64,000 nucleotides of DNA from Nannocystis exedens (GCF_002343915.1 NZ_NETK01000001.1:1116001-1180000), one strand, 5' to 3'; positions 41,562 to 52,427 are shown, counted from the first letter of the stretch. The notes: generated by a model not told the origin, from the sequence alone. Numbers and translations are program-made.

Positions 41562-42819
41562 TTGAGCATCAAGATCACCACGCGCCGCGACGGCAAGCGC
41601 GAGCGCATGCAAGCCGTCATCTACGCGCTCCGCCCCGGCCAGCTCAAGCCGAGCGCGTCCGCATCACGGTGCTGCGCTCGATCACCAGCAAGTCGGGCGC
41701 CCAGCGCTGGGCCGAGCAGGTGAGGCGAGACATCGAGGCGGGCCAGCCCCCGCCGCAAACGCGCGAAGCTCGGCAACTCGCGCGGGCGAAGCAGCAGGAG
41801 CAGCAGGAGGCCGAGGAGCGCGAGCGCCTCGACCGGCTCACCTTCGCCGAGGCGGCGGCCATGTGGCTTGAGGCCGGCGTCGCCGAGCGCCTGCGGCCCA
41901 CCACGCTCAAGAGCCTCCGCGAGCGCATCGCCGCGGTTCTGCCGTTCATCGGCGACCGGCCCGTGCGCAGCATCGGCGGAGCTCGACATCGCCAGGGTCA
42001 AGCGGGAGCTCGCCTGGTACGCCCCGGCCACCCTGAACGTCACGCTCGTCGCGCGCGGCGGTGTGCTCCGCTACGCCGCCGGCATCGGGGCCCGCGACGC
42101 GGCGCCGCGGATCAAGCTGATCAAGGTCCCCGACGACGACGCCCCGGCGTGTTGGCAGCCGGCGGACTTCGAGCGGATCGTCAACGCCGCGGGGGAGCTC
42201 GGGCACCTCCAGCTGCTGGTCGTGCTGCTCGGCGGCGAGGCTGGCCTTCGCCACGGCGAGATGCTTGGGCTTCAGGCGGGCGACCTGGCGCTGCGCCGCC
42301 GGGAGATCCGTGTCGCCCGGTCGGTCACCATCGTGCCGGGCGGCGACCGCATCGTCGGCCCGCCAGAGAACGGCAAGGCGCGTCATCCCGATCAGCCGAC
42401 GCCTCGCCGACGTGTTGCGGCCGATCGTCGAGGGTGCCGGCGGTCGGGTCGAGCAGCTCGTGCTGGTCAAGCCCACAGGCGAGCCGGCGACCACCCACAC
42501 GCTCTCGGGCGCCCTGCACCACGCGCTCGAGCGGGCCGGGCTGCCGTTGGCGAGCCTGCACAAGCTGCGGCACACATGCCTGTCGCACTTGCTCGCCGGC
42601 GGTGCCGACCTGCGGACGGCGCAGGCGATCGCCGGCCACAAGAGCATCACCTCGACCATGCGCTACCTCCACGCCGTGGCGGGGATGGCGCGGGCGGCGG
42701 TGGATCGCCTGGCCACCCTGCGGGCCGAGGCTGAGGCCGAGGAGGTCTCTGCGGGTGGCACGGATCTGACACGGGCGCCCGCCACCCGGCGGCGGGCGCG
42801 TAAACTGTCAGTAGTTTAG
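41562..42819 (+). pseudogene. Tyrosine recombinase (integrase) with three frameshifts
   Basis: Start TTG 41562 (SIKITTRRDGKRERMQAVIY). Coding then moves frame near 41653 (one base lost; VRITVLRSITSKSGAQRWAE), near 41974 (one base gained; AELDIARVKRELAWYAPATL) and near 42386 (one base gained; VIPISRRLADVLRPIVEGAG). All catalytic parts are still legible: Arg in EAGLRHGEMLGLQAGDL, His-x-x-Arg region HKLRHTCLSHLLAGG, GHKS, and the nucleophile Tyr in TMRYLHAVAG. No attachment site or tRNA gene was found nearby. The element is therefore no longer self-mobile unless the sequence has errors. Confidence 0.85.
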
Positions 42820-42926
42820 CGGACTTGGCCACCAGGTGATGGTTATGTCGCAAAATTTCACCCGCGCCCGCGGATGCGCGGTGGCAAACTCGTCGCCGCC
42901 GCGATACACCCGCGCGGCAGAGCACC

Positions 42927-43790
42927 ATGCGGAACCCGTTTCCCGGTCATCGTCGCTACAGCATCACCCACCGCGCCGTGCAGCGCCTGCGCGAGCTCGT
43001 CCCCACGCTCGGCGAGGACGACGACGAGGCGCTGCGCGACCGCCTCGACCACGCGATCACCAACGCCGAGGACTCGGGCAAGGCCGTGCGCACGCTCGAC
43101 GTCATGCTCGCCGAGCCGCAGATCTTGATCCCGCTCGAGAGCTTCGGCGACGTGCTCTACGCGATCATCAAGGAGGACACGGTCGTCACCGTGCTGCCAC
43201 GCGGCCACGGCGAGGAGATCCTCCAGCGCGGCCAGGCGCTCGAGCAGCGGGTCGCCGCCGGCGAGCCTGCCCCGCGGCCCGGCGAGCGCGACGACGCGTG
43301 GGAGCGCCGGCGTTGGCGCCGCGACGCCCCCGCGCCGGTCATCGAGCGCGTACGGGCGGGGGGTCCCGGGGAGCGCGCCGACGAGGCCGCCGCGGCGCCC
43401 GCCGCGGCGAGCGACGAGGCCCCGGCCGGGAGCGCCGCGCCCGAGGTCGCCGAGCCCGCCGCTCCCGGCGAGCCCGAGATCATCACCCGGCCCTCGCGCG
43501 CGCCCGACGCGGGCGCCCGGCGCGTGGTCGGCGGTCAACGGATCATCGCCGGCGCCGCCGCCCAGCCGCCCGAGCGCAAGCGTCCGAGCAACCCGATCGC
43601 CGAGGCCCTCGCCCGCGGCCTCGCGCTCGGCAAGCGCCGCGCGGCGACCCGCGCTCTCGGCGAGGCCCTGCGCGACCAGCCGGCCGACGCCTCGCTGCTG
43701 CCGCTGTGGAACCTGCTCGGCGAGAAGGGCCTGCCCGAGGCGCTCACCGTCGGCGACCTCGTGGCCGCCGTCCGCGGACTGCCGGGCTGA
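42927..43790 (+). CDS. Hypothetical protein
   Basis: 287 residues, unrecognised. The first 85 residues fold plausibly as a small domain: YSITHRAVQRLRELVPTLGE, LRDRLDHAITNAEDSGKAVR, and DVLYAIIKEDTVVTVLPRGH, which recalls type II toxin-like or DUF4258-like proteins (a helix with His and Arg, then a beta hairpin). A long Ala/Pro/Glu disordered stretch (about 100-205) separates it from a C-terminal helical part (NPIAEALARGLALGKRRAAT, LWNLLGEKGLPEALTVGDLV). Being cytoplasmic (no signal) it may be a regulator. It lies between the decayed element and a kinase gene. Confidence 0.55.
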   Translation: MRNPFPGHRRYSITHRAVQRLRELVPTLGEDDDEALRDRLDHAITNAEDSGKAVRTLDVMLAEPQILIPLESFGDVLYAIIKEDTVVTVLPRGHGEEILQRGQALEQRVAAGEPAPRPGERDDAWERRRWRRDAPAPVIERVRAGGPGERADEAAAAPAAASDEAPAGSAAPEVAEPAAPGEPEIITRPSRAPDAGARRVVGGQRIIAGAAAQPPERKRPSNPIAEALARGLALGKRRAATRALGEALRDQPADASLLPLWNLLGEKGLPEALTVGDLVAAVRGLPG

Positions 43791-44014
43791 GCATTCATTT
43801 GCACACCTCGTCGCCGTCCGTCGGCGACCGCCGCAGCTCCTGGCCCGGCCCGCTTCACGGCGCGCCGGGCCGGCTCGTCTCACGAAATCGAGTGCCGCAC
43901 CCGGTGTGCTCCGCGGCGCGAACGCGCGCGCACAGCGAGACGACGATCGCGGAATGGGGGCCAGCATCGCCCCGCTTCCACGCGCCTGGGGTATGCTGAC
44001 ACAACCCGTCATTC

Positions 44015-45898
<1,884 letters not shown>

Positions 45899-45906
45899 CT
45901 CCCGGG

Positions 45907-45976
45907 ACATGCTCTCGGGGACATTGCCTCCGGGACAGGCGGCCCAGGACATGCTCCTCGGCGCATGTCTCTTCGG
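45907..45976. repeat. Five-unit 14-bp periodic array between converging genes
   Basis: Unit starts 45907, 45921, 45935, 45949 and 45963, exactly 14 bp apart, cores ACATGCTC, ACATTGCC, ACAGGCGG, ACATGCTC and GCATGTCT. It fills the 93-bp gap between the kinase stop (45898) and the stop of the CFI-box protein on the other strand. Confidence 0.85.
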
Positions 45977-45991
45977 CCAACCGCCGCGGCC

Positions 45992-47764
45992 TCAGGACCC
46001 GCCGGCCGCGGTCGCCAGGCGGGCCGCGTCGGCGACCGGCGCCAGCACCACGCGCGCCAGCCCGCGGAGCAGCGGCTCGCCCGCGATCACGCGCGCCAGC
46101 GGCGGGCTGTAGGCGTAGTAGAACCGGACCAGATCGACCCCGGTGGCCGAGGGCTTGAGCCAGGCGTCGCGGAAGGCCCGCAGCGCCGCGACCTGGGCGG
46201 CCCACGGGGCGCCGAACGCCGCGGTGGCGACGAAGCAGAACGAGTCGACGGTCTGGAACTTCTGCGCCGTGGTCGTCGCGCTGACCGTGGCGATCGGGCT
46301 GCGGTTGGCGCAGCTGTCCTCGTAGAGCACCGCGAACTGGTAGGTGTAGTCGCCCCACAGCTGGGCGACCTCGACGGTGCTCGGCTGGCCGAGCGGCGCG
46401 AGCGTCAGCGGGTCGATCGGCGGCACCTCGTAGGCGGCGTCGAACACCTCGGGGGTCCATGCGACGTCCTCGCCGGTGACGTGGCGGATCTTCATCCGCG
46501 ACAGCTTGAACTTTGGGTCGGTCTGCGGCGGCACCACGAAGGTGAGGCGCACCCGGTCGAAGTCGAGCACCTCGGCCTGCAGGTCCTCGATCGGCGCCAG
46601 TTCGCGGAACTCGCAGCTGCCCTGCCAGCCGTCGCCGTCGGTGTCGCCGCCCTGCCCGTCCTCGCCGTACGAGAACACGCCCCAGCGGAACGTGTCGCCG
46701 TTCTTCGTCATCGACTTCAGGCGGTCGCCGCCGCTGCCGCCGTCCTCGGAGATCGTCGCGTCGCGCGGGTGGATCGCGCCGGTGGCCCCGTCCCAGTCGC
46801 CGTAGCCGCTGTACCGGTCGGTGCCGGTGAAGCCGCGCTCGTTCGGGTCGAAGGTCACCTCGTACAGCACCGACGGCTGGCCGAGGTACTCGACCCCGTA
46901 GTTGCTGAGCCGCGGGTCGACGTAGTGGTCGGTCTCGCGGTCGAACGCGTAGGTCTCGTTCTCGTCGCCCTCGAGGCTGACCTCGACGCGGGCGGTCAGC
47001 GGGCCGCGGGCGACCACCTCGGCGGGGATGAGGAACGCCGTGAAGTCCTCGCGGTCGCCGGCCGGGGTGGCCGCGGTGACCCCGTCGAGCTGGTTGAGCC
47101 CCGCGTACTCCTTCGCGTCCGGCGAGTCGAGCTGCGGGTCGAACACCATCAGATCGTTGCGCGGCGGGTAGACGCTCCGCCCGCCCTCGGGGTCGAAGCG
47201 GCCCTTGTCGGTGCTGAAGTTCTTCGGCGACGGGCAGGTCATCGTGTCGACGACCACCGTCTCGTGGTCCGCCGGCGTCAGCGGGATGCAGAAGTAGTTC
47301 TCGGCGGTGCTGCTGTTCTCGTGCCAGCCGAGCGACTCGAGGTCGAGCGGCTCGCTGTCGAAGAAGATGACGCGCGGGTAGGTCCGGCCGCTGCGGTGGG
47401 CCCAGATCGGCAGCACCGACGGGCGCGGGCCGTAGGGCGCGCGCCAGCTCGACAAGAAGTCCCAGCGCCCCGGCCGGTTGCCGATCCCGTACTTGCCGGT
47501 CGCCTGGGTGACGAGGACGTCGAGCGCGTGCTTTCCGTCCCGGTCCTCGAGCCAGATCGCCATCTGCACGTTCGGCACCGGCGTGTAGTGGAACTCGACC
47601 AGCACCGGCTCGGCCGCGCCGGCCCGCGCCGGCGCGAGCGCGAGCGCGGCCGCGAGCGACCCGAGCGCCCGCCCGCCCCGGCCGGGACGCGCGGCCGTCG
47701 TCACGGCCTGCGCCGCGAAGGCTCCGGGGTCCCTCCTCGCGCGGGCGACCATCGCCGGCACCAT
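45992..47764 (-). CDS. Secreted CFI-box-CTERM protein
   Basis: 590 residues from ATG 47764 (ATG 47752 also possible). Sec signal (LGSLAAALALAPARAGAAEP). The body is beta-rich with Asp/Gly loops (YGIGNRPGRWDFLSSWRAPY, VIFFDSEPLDLESLGWHENS, NERGFTGTDRYSGYGDWDGA, GQGGDTDGDGWQGSCEF), some of which look calcium-binding. The C-terminus CFVATAAFGAPWAAQVAALR followed by AFRDAWL and YYAYSPPLARVI is the CFI-box-CTERM domain, thought to be a sorting or processing signal in myxobacteria and relatives. The function of the body is unknown. It is likely a surface or extracellular protein. Confidence 0.82.
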   Translation of the reverse strand: MVPAMVARARRDPGAFAAQAVTTAARPGRGGRALGSLAAALALAPARAGAAEPVLVEFHYTPVPNVQMAIWLEDRDGKHALDVLVTQATGKYGIGNRPGRWDFLSSWRAPYGPRPSVLPIWAHRSGRTYPRVIFFDSEPLDLESLGWHENSSTAENYFCIPLTPADHETVVVDTMTCPSPKNFSTDKGRFDPEGGRSVYPPRNDLMVFDPQLDSPDAKEYAGLNQLDGVTAATPAGDREDFTAFLIPAEVVARGPLTARVEVSLEGDENETYAFDRETDHYVDPRLSNYGVEYLGQPSVLYEVTFDPNERGFTGTDRYSGYGDWDGATGAIHPRDATISEDGGSGGDRLKSMTKNGDTFRWGVFSYGEDGQGGDTDGDGWQGSCEFRELAPIEDLQAEVLDFDRVRLTFVVPPQTDPKFKLSRMKIRHVTGEDVAWTPEVFDAAYEVPPIDPLTLAPLGQPSTVEVAQLWGDYTYQFAVLYEDSCANRSPIATVSATTTAQKFQTVDSFCFVATAAFGAPWAAQVAALRAFRDAWLKPSATGVDLVRFYYAYSPPLARVIAGEPLLRGLARVVLAPVADAARLATAAGGS

Positions 47765-47843
47765 ACCACGCGACCCCGGCCCGCGCTCGCCGACCCTCCG
47801 ACCGCGCGCCGACCTGGCGCCAACGCGCGGGGCCGGCCCGGCG

Positions 47844-47941
47844 ACATGACCCCGGGGACAGGTTGCAAGAGCCAGGACCCCAGGAGCATGCCCGGAGGAG
47901 CATGCCCGGAGGGACATGCCCGGAGGGGCATGCCGTGTCAG
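47844..47941. repeat. Seven-unit 14-bp periodic array
   Basis: Unit starts 47844, 47858, 47872, 47886, 47900, 47914 and 47928. Units 4-6 are nearly identical (RCATGCCCGGAGG), the rest diverge. It lies between the start of the CFI-box gene and the stop codon of gloA (the last unit overlaps the stop). Confidence 0.88.
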
Positions 47942-48333
47942 TCGACCCGGTTCTTGCGCTCGATCAGCTCGATCTTGTAGCCGTCGGGGTCCTCGACGAA
48001 GGCGATCACGGTGGTGCCGTGCTTCATCGGCCCGGCCTCGCGGACGACCTTGCCGCCGCGGGCGCGGATGGCGTCACAGGCGGCGGCCGCGTCCTCGACC
48101 TCGAGCGCGACGTGGCCGTAGCCGGTGCCGAGCTCGTACTTCGGCGTGTCCCAGTTGTGGGTCAGCTCGAGCACGGCGGTCTCGGACTCCTCGCCGAAGC
48201 CGACGAACGCCAGGGTGAAGCGGCCGTCGGGGTAGTCGCGGCGCCGCAGCAGGCGCATGCCGAGGACCTCGGTATAGAACGCCAGCGACTTCTCGAGGTC
48301 GCCGACGCGGAGCATGGTGTGAAGGATCCGCAC
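47938..48333 (-). CDS. gloA: Lactoylglutathione lyase (glyoxalase I)
   Basis: 131 residues, the usual length. It converts the hemithioacetal of methylglyoxal and glutathione to S-lactoylglutathione. Metal ligands of the family are recognisable: His5 ([20 protein letters not shown]), Glu in [12 protein letters not shown] (about 56), His in [11 protein letters not shown] (about 74) and Glu in YKIELIER (about 122). The N-terminal [13 protein letters not shown] and [14 protein letters not shown] segments are typical. It is 3 bp downstream of a lipoprotein gene on the same strand, so the two are probably one operon. Confidence 0.95.
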   Translation of the reverse strand: MRILHTMLRVGDLEKSLAFYTEVLGMRLLRRRDYPDGRFTLAFVGFGEESETAVLELTHNWDTPKYELGTGYGHVALEVEDAAAACDAIRARGGKVVREAGPMKHGTTVIAFVEDPDGYKIELIERKNRVD

Positions 48334-48336
48334 GGC

Positions 48337-49182
48337 TCACTTCCCGTTGGGCTTGGCGGTCACCGTGCCGGAGGCCGGCGAGGCCGGGGCGGCGATGCCG
48401 GGCGACGTCGGATTGGCCGGCGTGGTGCCGGTGGCGGCCGGGCCGGCGGCCGCGCGCAGGGCCGCCTCGACGAAGCTGTCCGCCTTGCCCATCTCGGCCA
48501 CGAGCTGGTCGCAGTTGGCGTAGTCCTTGATCGTCACGAAGTTCTCGGGCGGGTCGCGGAACTGGATCGGGTCGGCCTTGAGCGTGACCTCGCCGCCCCA
48601 CGGCACCAGCTTGGTGGTCGACACGCCGGGCGCGTTGACCAGCGCGACCGCCACGCACGAGTTGTTCTGCCGCGTGAACAGCACGCCGATCGACATCGCG
48701 TCGCAGCCGGCCTTGGGGCACACGCGCTCGGGCGACGGGCGCACGTCGATCGGCCGCCCGGGCAGCGCCTTCTCGACCAGCTGCTTCATCTTCTGCTGGA
48801 CCTGCTGGCCGTAGGCCTGGTTCTCGGCCGCGATCGCGCTGGGGATGATGCGGGGGAACAGCACCACCACCCCGCCGGGCACCCCCTTCGAGTGCGAGAT
48901 CTCGGGGGCCAGGAAGCGGTTGTCGTTCGGCGAACCTGCCACCACGCCGGGGGCCGCGCCGTTCTGGCCGCTCGCCGGGTCGGTGGCGCCGCCGGCGGCG
49001 TCGCCGGGGTTCTGCGCGCCGCCCGGCGTCGCTCCGCCGTCCGCGGGGGGTGGGCCGCCGATCGTCGGTCCGGTGCCGCCGGCGGTGTTGTCGGGGGGCG
49101 GGGTCGTGCTGCCCGACGTGGTCGGGCTGCAACCCAGGCTCACGGCGGCGAGGACGAGGGCGAGGCGGGGGGTCGAGCGCAT
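48337..49182 (-). CDS. Lipoprotein with Gly/Thr linker, unknown function
   Basis: 281 residues. Signal MRSTPRLALVLAAVSLGC with lipobox (SLGC, Cys18). A long Gly/Pro/Asp/Thr spacer (about 20-85) is followed by a domain with VVVLFPRIIPSAIAAENQAY, QQVQQKMKQLVEKALPG, and a Cys pair in RVCPKAGCDAMSIGVLFTRQ plus NNSCVAVALVNAPGVSTTKL. The Pro-rich C-terminus is disordered. No recognised family. The closely spaced gloA follows at 3 bp. Confidence 0.75.
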   Translation of the reverse strand: MRSTPRLALVLAAVSLGCSPTTSGSTTPPPDNTAGGTGPTIGGPPPADGGATPGGAQNPGDAAGGATDPASGQNGAAPGVVAGSPNDNRFLAPEISHSKGVPGGVVVLFPRIIPSAIAAENQAYGQQVQQKMKQLVEKALPGRPIDVRPSPERVCPKAGCDAMSIGVLFTRQNNSCVAVALVNAPGVSTTKLVPWGGEVTLKADPIQFRDPPENFVTIKDYANCDQLVAEMGKADSFVEAALRAAAGPAATGTTPANPTSPGIAAPASPASGTVTAKPNGK

Positions 49183-49333
49183 GGCCTCGATTGTACGAAA
49201 ACGGCCCGTCCCCGGCGAGAATTCGCCGGACCGGCCCGGGGCTCGCGGCCCGGGTGGGGGCCGTCTGCCGCGCCCGGAGCGGCGATGTTCGATTTCGCCC
49301 CTGTTTCGAGTACGCTGGTCGGACAGCGTCCCC

Positions 49334-50014
49334 ATGAAGCGCAGCGAAAAGGCCCGCAAGATCCAGGCCATCCTCGACCGCCTCTACCCGCAGCCGCCGA
49401 TGCCGCTGCTCCACGGCGATCCGTTCACCTTGCTGGTCGCGGTGGTGCTGTCGGCCCAGACCACCGACGCGCGGGTCAACCTGGTCACGCCGGAGCTGTT
49501 CCGCCGCGCGCCGACGCCCGAGGCGATGGCGCGCCTGACCGAGGCCGAGATCCTCGGCTTCATCCGCACCTGCGGCCTCGCCCCGGCCAAGGCCAAGAAC
49601 ATCCGCCGGCTGTCGGAGCTGCTGCTCGAGCGCCACGGCGGACAGGTCCCGAACGACATGGCCGCGCTCGAGGCCCTGCCGGGCGTCGGCCACAAGACCG
49701 CCAGCGTCGTCATGGTCCAGGCGTTCGGCGTGCCGGCCTTCCCGGTCGACACCCACATCCACCGCCTGGCCGCCCGCTGGGGCCTGTCCGACGGCACCAG
49801 CGTCGAGAAGACCGAGGCCGACCTCAAGGCCCTGTGGCCGCCCGAGGCGTGGTCCAGGCTCCACCTGCAAATCATCTATTTCGGCCGCGAGCACTGCCCG
49901 GCCCGCGGCCACGACCCCAAGGTGTGCCCGATCTGCTCGTGGGCGGGCGTCAAGACCCGCCTGGCCGCCGAGGCCCGCGCCCGCGCGGCCGCCCGCGTCG
50001 CCGCGTCGGAGTGA
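49334..50014 (+). CDS. nth: Endonuclease III homologue
   Basis: 226 residues. A DNA glycosylase/AP lyase for oxidised pyrimidines in base-excision repair. It has the helix-hairpin-helix ALPGVGHKTASVVMVQAFGV with the catalytic Lys (about 118-137) and the catalytic Asp in VDTHIHRLAARWGL (about 140). The N-terminal PLLHGDPFTLLVAVVLSAQT, DARVNLVTPELFRR is diagnostic. The iron-sulfur loop reads C-x9-C-x2-C (HCPARGHDPKVCPICSWAG): three of the four usual cysteines, with Lys where the fourth (x5) would be, so the cluster may be altered or absent. ATG 49334 is well placed; the gene is divergent from the lipoprotein at 49182. Confidence 0.92.
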   Translation: MKRSEKARKIQAILDRLYPQPPMPLLHGDPFTLLVAVVLSAQTTDARVNLVTPELFRRAPTPEAMARLTEAEILGFIRTCGLAPAKAKNIRRLSELLLERHGGQVPNDMAALEALPGVGHKTASVVMVQAFGVPAFPVDTHIHRLAARWGLSDGTSVEKTEADLKALWPPEAWSRLHLQIIYFGREHCPARGHDPKVCPICSWAGVKTRLAAEARARAAARVAASE

Positions 50015-50070
50015 CGGCGCGGGCCCGCCGGGCGAGCTCGGAGCGGTCGACCCGCGACAAGGTCGATCGG

Positions 50071-50140
50071 GCATGCCCTTTCGAACATGTCCATTTCGCC
50101 ATTGTCTTCAAGACATGCTCATCATGACATGTCCTCAAGC
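50071..50140. repeat. Five-unit 14-bp periodic array between converging genes
   Basis: Unit starts 50071, 50085, 50099, 50113 and 50127, cores GCATGCCC, ACATGTCC, CCATTGTC, ACATGCTC and ACATGTCC, exact 14-bp spacing. It lies between nth and the converging gene at 50135, and its last unit covers the stop codon of that gene. Confidence 0.85.
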
Positions 50141-50491
50141 GCGATCGAGGTAGCGGCTCGCGGCCAGCGGCCCGAGCGCGGCCTCGGCGAGGGCGCGGAC
50201 GGTGCGGGCGATCTCGCGGCGCACGCCGGGGTCGGCGAACATGCCGGGCGGCAGCAGCGAGGCGACGAACTTGCTGCTGCGGATCCGCAGCGCGTCCTCC
50301 CGCGTCAGGCTGCCCTGCGAGGGTCCGAGGTCGTGGCTGCGCTCGTCGTCGATGGCCGCCAGCGCCGCCACGAACTCGGCCCGCGAAGGCGCGAGGTCGA
50401 GGCGCGGGCCGTCGGGGTGGAGGCGCCGGATCAGCGCCTCGAGGCCGTCGCACAGGTCGGACAGCGCCCGCTCGTCCATGGCCGGCAGCAT
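50135..50491 (-). CDS. Small hypothetical protein
   Basis: 118 residues from ATG 50491 (ATG 50479 also possible). Two helical segments (LSDLCDGLEALIRRLHPDGP and SRAEFVAALAAIDDERSHDL) and a later helical part (REIARTVRALAEAALGPLAA), no signal, no recognised family. It may be a cytoplasmic helical adaptor. The stop lies in the 14-bp array. Confidence 0.55.
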   Translation of the reverse strand: MLPAMDERALSDLCDGLEALIRRLHPDGPRLDLAPSRAEFVAALAAIDDERSHDLGPSQGSLTREDALRIRSSKFVASLLPPGMFADPGVRREIARTVRALAEAALGPLAASRYLDRA

Positions 50492-50531
50492 ACGCCGCCG
50501 GCCGAGCGGACACGAGCCCGGCGCTGCGAAC

Positions 50532-52427
50532 TCAGCCGCCCGGGTCGTCGTTCTTGTGGACCCAGAAGCCGCGCATGTTGAGCGTGTTCACGTCCTGGCC
50601 GTGCAGCCAGAACGCCGGGTGGCTCGGGTCGACGCCCGGCTGCGGGTTCTCGTCGATGGCGACCACCCACAGCTGCTTGACCTGGTCCTTGTTGCCCTCG
50701 AGCTTGTTGCCGAAGGTGCGGCGCGAGGTGAACACGGCCCAGTGATAGCCGCCGGAGCTGCGCGGCGCGAAGGTCGGCTCGTAGTTCCAGTGGCGGTCGC
50801 GGTCGCCGGCGTAGAACGGGTAGTCGTCGCCGTTGCCGGCGCGCAGCCGGATCTCCACGCCCGGCTCGTCGATGCTGGCGAGGAACATGTCCGACGTGCC
50901 GTTGCGGGTGTCGAGCATCGCCGGGTAGGCGCCGCGGTGGTAGATGACGTAGCGCCCGTCGGGCGTCACGCTCGGGAAGATGATGCCGTTGAGCGCCGGG
51001 TCGGCGCCGGGGTCGACCAGCTTGACCGGGTTGCCGGCGGTGCGGTTGACGGCGTCGTAGTCGAGCGCCATCAGCGACAGCGTCGTGTGGTCGACGTAGG
51101 CGATCTTGCGCCCGTCGGACGAGAACGCCGGCATGTTGAGGACGAGGTCGTCGATGCCGGTGCCCATCAGCTTGGCGCCGGTGGTCGCGTCCCACATGCC
51201 GGGCTGGCCGCCCGGCGGGCCCGGGAGGTTGGTCTCGCCGTTTTCGATCACCACCGTGCCGTCGGGCGAGATCGCCGACATCGCCCAGCTGCGCACCGGG
51301 ACGCCGATGTTGGCGGTCGAGAACACCGGCGTGTTGTTGACGAGGTCCCACGTCGACACGTTGATGTCGCCGCCGATGATGAGCCGCGTGCCGTCGGCCG
51401 AGGCCGAGTGGCAGGTGCTGCAGCCGTCCTGACCGCCGGCGAGCAGGAAGTCCTCGGGCGCGTCGGCGCCGGGGTTGATGCGGAGCACGCGGCCGAGGCT
51501 GTTGGCCCAGTAGTACACCGAGCCGATCAGCGGCTCGGACGCGATCGTCCACGTGTCGTCGGCGAGCACGTAGGCGGCCTGCTGCCCGGCCGGCATGCGA
51601 TGCACGTCGAGGTAGAGCGGCAGGCCCGAGCTCGACTCGGAGATCTGGACCCACAGCGGCTTGGTGATCGTGTGCCGCGACGGCGGCTCGGCCAGCGTGT
51701 AGATCTTGACGTCGACGAACTGACCGCTGTAGCGGACCAGGTACTTGTCACCCGGGGTCGAGCCGTGCCACATCAGCTCGGCCGGCTGCAGGCCCTTGGG
51801 GAACACGGTGCCGTCGTACGGGTACGACAGCACCGCGGTGTCGGGCTGCGTCGCGCCGTCGAGGATCTGCTTGTCGGCCTCGGTGATCTCGGGCGGGATG
51901 AGGTCGACCTTGAGGAACACGCTGACGGTCGCCTCGGCGGTCTTGTTGCCGTGCAGCGCCTCGACCACGAGCTGGCCGCCGTACTGGCCGCCGGCCTCGA
52001 CGAGGCCTTTCTCGTCGACCGACGCGATGTAGCTGGCGTCGGCCGACCAGGTCGCGGTCACCGGCTGGCCGTCACACAGCGCGTTGAGCTGGACGGGCGC
52101 GTGCGTGCCGTTGTCGATGATGATCGTCGCCTCGGGCGGGTCGACGGTCAGGGTGTTGCACCCTGCGGGCGCGCCGGTGGTGGTCGGCGCTTCGGTGGTC
52201 GAGGTCGCGCCGTCGGTGCCGTCGGTGCCGGTGGGCGCGTCGGTCGCGGTACCGTCCGACTCCGACTCCGACGCGGTCGTCGACGCGATCCCGGTCGGCG
52301 CCGAGGTGGGGCCCGCGCTCGCCGTGCCGCGGCCGCCGTCGTCGCCGCACGCGGCGGGAATCGCCGCGCACGCACTCACCAGAAGTAATTTCCGCCACGG
52401 CTTCGTCGCCTTGTCGCGGCTTTTCAT
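50532..52427 (-). CDS. Surface lipoprotein with CxxCH motif and WD40/TolB-like body
   Basis: 631 residues. The signal (WRKLLLVSACAAIPAAC) has a lipobox (PAAC, Cys27); a Thr/Ser/Asp linker follows. Residues about 95-190 contain an Ig-like domain (LTVDPPEATIIIDNGTHAPV, ALHGNKTAEATVSVFLKVD). A PKD-like module comes next (YDGTVFPKGLQPAELMWHG). GQDGCSTCHSASADGTRLII (about 335) carries a haem-binding CxxCH in front of propeller strands (RSWAMSAISPDGTVVIENGE, FSSDGRKIAYVDHTTLSLMA). The ATG at 52427 is 6 nt after AGGTG. It is probably an outer-surface protein with one c-type haem; electron transfer is a possibility only. Confidence 0.85.
   Translation of the reverse strand: MKSRDKATKPWRKLLLVSACAAIPAACGDDGGRGTASAGPTSAPTGIASTTASESESDGTATDAPTGTDGTDGATSTTEAPTTTGAPAGCNTLTVDPPEATIIIDNGTHAPVQLNALCDGQPVTATWSADASYIASVDEKGLVEAGGQYGGQLVVEALHGNKTAEATVSVFLKVDLIPPEITEADKQILDGATQPDTAVLSYPYDGTVFPKGLQPAELMWHGSTPGDKYLVRYSGQFVDVKIYTLAEPPSRHTITKPLWVQISESSSGLPLYLDVHRMPAGQQAAYVLADDTWTIASEPLIGSVYYWANSLGRVLRINPGADAPEDFLLAGGQDGCSTCHSASADGTRLIIGGDINVSTWDLVNNTPVFSTANIGVPVRSWAMSAISPDGTVVIENGETNLPGPPGGQPGMWDATTGAKLMGTGIDDLVLNMPAFSSDGRKIAYVDHTTLSLMALDYDAVNRTAGNPVKLVDPGADPALNGIIFPSVTPDGRYVIYHRGAYPAMLDTRNGTSDMFLASIDEPGVEIRLRAGNGDDYPFYAGDRDRHWNYEPTFAPRSSGGYHWAVFTSRRTFGNKLEGNKDQVKQLWVVAIDENPQPGVDPSHPAFWLHGQDVNTLNMRGFWVHKNDDPGG

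Noticed and set aside
41371..41565. Short ORF with VIPYPACGAPVERV between the excisionase and integrase
   Set aside because: One CxxC-like start and then Arg-rich residues; no ribosome-binding site. Could be a remnant of a zinc-ribbon protein but not supported.
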